Assembly: GCA_003248965.1 (NCBI GenBank)
Contig: QFQU01000010.1
Coordinates: forward strand, 124,001 to 188,000
Source of the DNA: Brevundimonas sp.
GTDB lineage: Bacteria > Pseudomonadota > Alphaproteobacteria > Caulobacterales > Caulobacteraceae
Length of the DNA stretch: 64,000 nucleotides
Direction of reading: 5' to 3'
Part shown: positions 59,430 through 64,000 of the stretch, piece after piece
Position numbering within the stretch: the first letter of the stretch is position 1
How the letters are laid out: each line of letters starts with the position of its first letter
Program-made: the position numbers and the translations under genes
Notes under the pieces: generated by a model
Told to the model about the DNA's origin: nothing
Database searches by the model: none
What the model saw: only the letters and a program-made list of their open reading frames with translations

Positions 59430-59648
59430 TCAGCGCTTCAGTTCTTCTTTTTCCGTGTCCGTGCGCGGCAGGGAGCTGACGCCGTCCTGCGGGCCGTCCT
59501 TCTTGCCGTCGTCCGACAGGCCGTCCTTGAAGGCGCGAATGCCCTTGGCCGCATCTCCCATGATGCTGGACAGCTTGCCACGTCCGCCGAACAGGACGGC
59601 GACCACGACAATGACGATGGCCCAGTGCCAGATGCTCATGGAGCCCAT
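59430..59648 (-). CDS. tatA: Tat translocase subunit TatA
   Basis: A 72-residue pore-forming Tat component: one N-terminal span (SIWHWAIVIVVVAVLFGG), hinge GRGKLS, amphipathic helix and acidic/basic tail. ATG 59648 has GGAG 8 bases before it; ATG 59639 (MSIWHW) is the alternative. It heads tatABC. It is divergent from rnhA. Confidence 0.94.
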   Translation of the reverse strand: MGSMSIWHWAIVIVVVAVLFGGRGKLSSIMGDAAKGIRAFKDGLSDDGKKDGPQDGVSSLPRTDTEKEELKR

Positions 59649-59758
59649 GGCGTAATCTCCTCACGGGGATCGGTCATCGATCCCATCCACTCTTATTCGA
59701 CCCGCATATAGGCGCAGTCATGGCGTCCCGCCAAGGGAGGCTGTAGGCCTGCGCGACC

Positions 59759-60211
59759 ATGAGTCCTTCCAATCACGTCATCATCCACACCGACGGCGCC
59801 TGCAAGGGCAATCCCGGCCCCGGCGGCTGGGGCGCCGTGCTTCAGGCGGGCGGCGGTCATGAAAAGGAACTGTGGGGCGGCGAGGCCAACACCACCAACA
59901 ACCGCATGGAGCTGATGGCCGCCATCATGGCGCTTGAGGCCCTGAAGCGGCCCTGCAAGGTCGAACTGCATACCGACAGCAAATATGTCATGCAGGGAAT
60001 CACGGAATGGATGCGCGGCTGGAAGGCGCGCGGCTGGCTGACCGCCGACAAGAAGCCGGTGAAGAACGCCGACCTGTGGCAAAGGCTGGACGCCGCTCGC
60101 GCCCGCCACGAGGTCAGATGGCGCTGGGTTAAGGGTCACGCCGGCCATGAATTGAATGAACGCGCGGACCAATTGGCCAATCGCGGGGTGGCGGCGCTGA
60201 AGGCGCGCTAG
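59759..60211 (+). CDS. rnhA: Ribonuclease HI
   Basis: It cuts RNA in RNA-DNA hybrids. The 150-residue protein has the four carboxylates in place: Asp in HTDGACKGNPGPGG, Glu in NNRMELMA, Asp in HTDSKYVM and the final Asp in NERADQLA, plus the basic handle (MRGWKARGW). It shares CTAG with the convergent transporter stop. Confidence 0.97.
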   Translation: MSPSNHVIIHTDGACKGNPGPGGWGAVLQAGGGHEKELWGGEANTTNNRMELMAAIMALEALKRPCKVELHTDSKYVMQGITEWMRGWKARGWLTADKKPVKNADLWQRLDAARARHEVRWRWVKGHAGHELNERADQLANRGVAALKAR

Positions 60212-61605
60212 ACCGCCTCGACCTGCTTTTCAGGTTCGGCAGGCGGGCGACGAACCCTGGCGCCGCTCATCACCGCGCCGAACAGGGCGATGACGGCGGC
60301 GATCTGGAAGCCGTGGCCCACGCCGTTCGCCGGCGCGGCCGACAGCAGAAAGGCCACGACCACGGCGCCCAGCGCCTGGCCCACGACCCGCGCCATACCC
60401 AGCGCTCCTCCGGCCGCCCCTGCCCGTTCGCGTGGCGCTTCGGACAGCATGGCGCGATTGTTGGGCGACTGGAAGAAACCGAATCCGGCGCCGCAGACGG
60501 CCATGCGCCAGGCGATGTCGAACTGGCTGGCCCCGACGTCCAGGAAACTCAGCGCCATCAGACCACAGGCGAAGACCGTCAGCCCCATCGCCCCCAGAAC
60601 CCCGGCCGAATAACGATCCGACAGATAGCCCGCCAATGGCGCGGCGATCATGGTCGCCAGCGGCCAGGGCGTCATCAAGAGGCCGGTCTCCACCGCCGTC
60701 AGGCCCAGGCTGTTCTGCAGGAAGAACGGCAGGCTGACAAAGGCCATCATCTGGGCGGTGAAGGAGATCACCGAGGTCGCCACCGACAGGCTGAACATCG
60801 GGCGCTGCATCAGATCCAGCGGAAACAGGGGGGCGACGCGCGCGCGCTCGTGCCGAACCATAAGGACGCCGGCGACCAGGCCCGCGCCTGTCAGGCCAAA
60901 GCCCAGGACCGCCGCCTCGCCGTGCGCCAGCGATTGCAGACCGGTGATCACCAGGCCGAAGGCGGCGGCGTTCAACGCCGCCCCGCTCCAGTTCAGCTTG
61001 CGGCCTTGCAGCGGATTGCGCGGCAGGGTGAAGCCGGCCAGGGCTACGGCCGACAGGCCCAGCGGCACGTTCAGCGCGAAGAGCCAACGCCAGTGGCCGA
61101 CCGCCAGGATTGCGCTGGCGATGGTCGGTCCGGCCGCGGCCGCCAGGGACACGATCACCGCATTGATTCCGACCGCCCGGCCCAGCAGGCGCTGCGGATA
61201 GGTGAAACGCACCAGGGCGCCGTTCACGCTCATGATCCCGGCCGCGCCGAACCCCTGCAGCACCCGCGCCAGACTGAGCGTCTGAATCGAATCGGCGGAG
61301 GCGCAGGCCAGGGATGCAAGGGTGAAGACCACCAGGCCAGCCTGGGAAACGCGCCTATAGCCGACGATTTCGCCCAGCGACGCCAGCGGCAAAAGGGCCA
61401 CGGCGATGGCGATCTGATAGGCGTTGACCACCCAGATCGAGGCGGCGGACGACGCTTGCAGGTCCTTGGCGATCGACGGCAGGGCGACGTTGGCGATGGC
61501 CCCGTCCAGCACCGACAGGGTGATCCCCAGACCGATGGACACGATGGCCCAGTAGCGACGGGGAGCGGGAAGGCCGTCTTCGGTCAGCGCAGGACTGGAG
61601 ATCAT
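60208..61605 (-). CDS. MFS drug exporter, DHA2 (14-span) type
   Basis: A 465-residue major facilitator. It has the first span SIGLGITLSVLDGAIANVALP with the DHA2 Asp motif, the motif A-like loop GEIVGYRRV, and the motif C region NAVIVSLAAAAGPTIASAIL. About 14 spans are counted. Such proteins export drugs, dyes or bile salts in exchange for protons. The substrate is unknown and no regulator or membrane-fusion partner lies next to it. Confidence 0.9.
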   Translation of the reverse strand: MISSPALTEDGLPAPRRYWAIVSIGLGITLSVLDGAIANVALPSIAKDLQASSAASIWVVNAYQIAIAVALLPLASLGEIVGYRRVSQAGLVVFTLASLACASADSIQTLSLARVLQGFGAAGIMSVNGALVRFTYPQRLLGRAVGINAVIVSLAAAAGPTIASAILAVGHWRWLFALNVPLGLSAVALAGFTLPRNPLQGRKLNWSGAALNAAAFGLVITGLQSLAHGEAAVLGFGLTGAGLVAGVLMVRHERARVAPLFPLDLMQRPMFSLSVATSVISFTAQMMAFVSLPFFLQNSLGLTAVETGLLMTPWPLATMIAAPLAGYLSDRYSAGVLGAMGLTVFACGLMALSFLDVGASQFDIAWRMAVCGAGFGFFQSPNNRAMLSEAPRERAGAAGGALGMARVVGQALGAVVVAFLLSAAPANGVGHGFQIAAVIALFGAVMSGARVRRPPAEPEKQVEAV

Positions 61606-61636
61606 GCGCGTCGAACGCGCGCGACGGCGCCTATGT

Positions 61637-62095
61637 TCAACCGGCGCCCCGTACCGTCAGCAGAGACCCGTCCACAGCCGTCACCACGACGTCCTGCCCC
61701 AGGTCCGGGGCGGCGTCCTCCATTTGCGCGGGCCACTCTGCGCCCGAGATGAAGACACGCCCGCGTCCGCCCTCAAAGGCCTGCACCACTCGCGCCTTCT
61801 GGCCGATCAACCGGCTGTCCCGATCATTGATGTCCGGGCCGGACGGATTGGCCTTCTGGATAAGCCGGCGCGACAAAAGAGTGGCGATCACCGTCAACAC
61901 GGCGAAGACCGCCACCTCGCCCGGCAATCCCAACCGCAGCCCTGCGGCCGTCATGACGGCGACGACGCCCGCCGAAACCGCCGGCCACAGCAGCCATTCG
62001 GTGGAAAACATCGCCTCCACCGCCAGCAGAAGCACGCCCACGGCCAGCCAGATCCAAAAGGGCTGGGCCGCATAGAGATCGGCGATCACGGACAT
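61637..62095 (-). CDS. NfeD-family membrane protein
   Basis: A 152-residue NfeD protein without the peptidase domain: about three N-terminal spans and a C-terminal OB-fold domain (about residues 85-150, with LIGQKARVVQAFEGGRGRVFI). It follows the SPFH gene by 13 bases on the same strand; such pairs act on membrane domains and protein quality control. Confidence 0.93.
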   Translation of the reverse strand: MSVIADLYAAQPFWIWLAVGVLLLAVEAMFSTEWLLWPAVSAGVVAVMTAAGLRLGLPGEVAVFAVLTVIATLLSRRLIQKANPSGPDINDRDSRLIGQKARVVQAFEGGRGRVFISGAEWPAQMEDAAPDLGQDVVVTAVDGSLLTVRGAG

Positions 62096-62108
62096 CGCGC
62101 TTGTCTCC

Positions 62109-63083
62109 TCAGGCCGAAGGCGGGACAGCCGGACGACGTGGCGCCGACGGACGCGCCGGGGCCTCGCGCTGCTGCCCCTGGGCCAGACCGACCAGTTCGC
62201 CGATGCCGGCGATGGAACCGACCAGGGCGCCCATTTCAGAGGGTACGATCACCGTGCGCTGTTGCGGGCTGCGCGCCAGTTCGGCGAAGGCCTCGACATA
62301 TTTCTGTGCGACGAAATAGTTGATGGCGTTCACGTCGCCGCGCGCGATGGCTTCGGACACCATGGCGGTGGCGCGCGCCTCCGCCTCGGCCTCGCGCTCG
62401 CGGGCTTCGGCGTCGCGGAAGGCGGCTTCCTTGCGCCCCTCGGCCTGGAGAATGGCGGCCTGTTTGGCGCCCTCGGCGCGGGCGATGGCGGCCTGTTTCT
62501 CACCGTCCGCCTCGGTGACGACGGCGCGGCGTTCCCGTTCGGCCTTCATCTGACGAGCCATGGCGTTGGTCACGTCGGCGGGCGGAGTCAGATCCTTGAT
62601 CTCGATCCGGTTGACCTTGACGCCCCACGGCTCGGTCGCCGCGTCGATGACGTGCAGCAGGCGGGTGTTGATGCTGTCGCGCTGGCTCAGCACCTCGTCC
62701 AGTTCCATGGAGCCCACCACGGTCCGCAGGTTGGTCATGCACAGCTGGGAGATGGCGTAGGTCAGGTCGTCGACGCGATAGGCCGCGCGGGCGGCGTCCA
62801 TCACCTGGATGAAGACGATGCCGTCGACCCGCACCATGGCGTTGTCCTTGGTGATGACCTCCTGGGTCGGGACGTCCAGCACCTGCTCCATCATGTTCAT
62901 CCGCTTGCCGACCCGTTCCACGAACGGGGTCAGGAAGCCGATGCCGGGGCTCAGGGTCTTCGTGTATTTGCCGAAACGTTCGACGGTGAACTCGCGGCCC
63001 TGCGGCACGATCTTGATGACGCTGATCAGCAGCGCGATCGCCAACAGCAGCACGACGCCGGCGAAAATGGTGGTGACATCCAT
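62109..63083 (-). CDS. SPFH/band-7 (stomatin, QmcA-like) membrane protein
   Basis: A 324-residue protein with one N-terminal span (residues 3-25), the band-7 domain (QGREFTVERFGKYTKTLSPGIGFLTPF; DVPTQEVITKDNAMVRVDGI), a coiled-coil Ala/Glu-rich helix (about 180-250) and a Pro-rich tail. It forms oligomeric membrane rafts, and works with the NfeD gene directly downstream. Confidence 0.94.
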   Translation of the reverse strand: MDVTTIFAGVVLLLAIALLISVIKIVPQGREFTVERFGKYTKTLSPGIGFLTPFVERVGKRMNMMEQVLDVPTQEVITKDNAMVRVDGIVFIQVMDAARAAYRVDDLTYAISQLCMTNLRTVVGSMELDEVLSQRDSINTRLLHVIDAATEPWGVKVNRIEIKDLTPPADVTNAMARQMKAERERRAVVTEADGEKQAAIARAEGAKQAAILQAEGRKEAAFRDAEAREREAEAEARATAMVSEAIARGDVNAINYFVAQKYVEAFAELARSPQQRTVIVPSEMGALVGSIAGIGELVGLAQGQQREAPARPSAPRRPAVPPSA

Positions 63084-63159
63084 GGGAACCCTCCGTCGGG
63101 AGCGAGGTTAGCCGTCACAACCCTGAAGCGCCACCGAAACCGGACGCCGTTCGGCCGAA

Positions 63160-64000
63160 TTATGCGCCCGCCTTGGCGGCGTAAACGGCGAGGCGCTCCG
63201 CCACATCGGCTTCAAGATCGCCATAGAACAGGTTGTAAGGCCGAACCTTTCTCTGGTCGGCCCAGCTGCCGCCCGCCCGAATCGAGTCCAGGTTCGGCCA
63301 ACTGTGCCGCAGCAGGCCCTCGCGGCATTGGGTCTGGACCTCCCGCGCGATCAGGGCTGGACGGGCGCCCCATTCCAGACCCGTGGCGTTTGTGGCGCCG
63401 CGGCTCTGGCGGGCCGGCGTCACCGCCTCGCTGGTTCCGCCCAGGACGGGATTGACGCAGACCGGGCGGCGTCCGGCCAGATCCACCAGATCCCCTCGCG
63501 CGTCCCAGACCACGGCGCGGCGGAAGCGTCGGCGCGCCGGCGCCTCGTCATTGTCTCCAACCTGCGCCCAGGCCACGACGCATTGGGTCTGCTCGCGGTT
63601 GGCGCAGGCCGGGATGCGCGCCGGCAGGTTCTCGACCGCCACGATGGTATCCATCAGATAGGCCGCCACCAGCCGGTCGCGCACGGCCTTGTCAGGCGCG
63701 ATCCGTTCTCGGATCAGTCGGTCCAGCAACTCGGCTCCCTGCTCCACTCCCGCCAGTACGATGGGCCCCTGCGGATGGCGCGCCAGCCAGGCGTCGAACG
63801 CCGCCAGGATGTCATCATAGGCGAAGGCCCGCGCCTCGCGCGCGTCGTCCCTCAGGGTCAGGCGCGTGTAGAGGCTGGCCTGGCGATAGCGCGGCGCGCT
63901 GACAGCGCCTGCCCGGGCGAAGGGCCCGGCGTAGTTGGGCAGGATCACCCGCCGCAGATAGGCGTCGGACTTGGCGTCGCCGATGGGGCCGTTCCATTCC
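63160..64000 (-). CDS. DUF3089 protein (N-terminus beyond window end)
   Basis: The C-terminal part (about 280 residues) of a DUF3089 alpha/beta-hydrolase-like protein. At the window edge the frame reads WNGPIGDAKSDAYLRR and goes on VILPNYAGPFARAG, both family segments; the start codon lies outside. The segment VLAGVEQGAELL is in the position of a nucleophile elbow, but the residue there is Glu-Gln rather than Ser, which is odd. It is 76 bases upstream of the SPFH gene on the same strand. Confidence 0.85.
   Translation of the reverse strand, partial: EWNGPIGDAKSDAYLRRVILPNYAGPFARAGAVSAPRYRQASLYTRLTLRDDAREARAFAYDDILAAFDAWLARHPQGPIVLAGVEQGAELLDRLIRERIAPDKAVRDRLVAAYLMDTIVAVENLPARIPACANREQTQCVVAWAQVGDNDEAPARRRFRRAVVWDARGDLVDLAGRRPVCVNPVLGGTSEAVTPARQSRGATNATGLEWGARPALIAREVQTQCREGLLRHSWPNLDSIRAGGSWADQRKVRPYNLFYGDLEADVAERLAVYAAKAGA

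Overview
The window is 64 kb of high-GC chromosomal DNA from an alphaproteobacterium of the Caulobacterales, most likely Brevundimonas or a close relative. The evidence is the flagellar proteins FliX and FlbY, which are typical of this order, a sigma-54 promoter in front of flgI, the alphaproteobacterial SOS box GTTC-N7-GTTC in front of lexA and uvrA, and the gene orders ppiD-trpE, tpiA-secG-pyrG, phaC and tatABC. Genus assignment is inference from gene content; no alignment was run. Nearly all the DNA is coding and most of it is core housekeeping. I see no insertion sequence, prophage, CRISPR array or integrase.

Layout. 1-6.8 kb, minus strand: lexA (cut by the window edge), trpC-trpD-trpG, trpE and a PpiD-type chaperone, with a small plus-strand membrane protein between trpE and trpG. 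6.9-10.2 kb: tpiA, secG, a terminator, pyrG and a 52-residue membrane protein. 10.2-12 kb: a metal-associated pair (His/Met-rich outer-membrane barrel plus a small Cys protein). 12-25.7 kb: acetyltransferase, oligopeptidase B, acyl-CoA dehydrogenase, cytochrome b561, Sua5, patatin, 3-hydroxybutyrate dehydrogenase, YaaA, TrmN6, polyprenyl synthase, an NDUFAF6-like protein, a VIT-family protein and TrmFO. 25.8-29.3 kb: three tandem paralogous membrane proteins followed by a CPBP intramembrane protease, the least explained unit here. 29.3-35.2 kb: uvrA, a lipoprotein, truncated haemoglobin and an ABC-F ATPase. 35.2-39.3 kb: flgI, rod-binding protein, flbY and an EAL protein, with fliX divergent. 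39.5-47.3 kb: dksA, a glutamyl-tRNA synthetase, LOG-family protein, lipoprotein, ctaA, a decayed PhoX end, rplM-rpsI and argC. 47.3-55 kb: phaC and a membrane partner, recJ, three tRNA genes (Glu, Pro, Arg), a two-domain cold-shock protein, a DUF192 protein, a complex I subunit and trhO. 55-64 kb: nnrD, glnB-glnA, tatABC, rnhA, an MFS exporter, an NfeD/SPFH pair and a truncated DUF3089 gene.

Themes. Storage and use of polyhydroxybutyrate (phaC, bdhA, perhaps the patatin), nitrogen control (glnB-glnA), respiration (ctaA, cytochrome b561, complex I subunit, NDUFAF6-like protein), SOS repair (lexA, uvrA; recJ is present without a visible SOS box) and flagellar P-ring assembly are each represented by clusters. 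Packing is tight: many same-strand neighbours overlap by ATGA or GTGA, and three convergent pairs share 4 bases including both stop codons. Few stretches over 300 bases lack an intact gene; the main one is 44945-45324, which holds the PhoX remnant and the AT-rich rplM leader.
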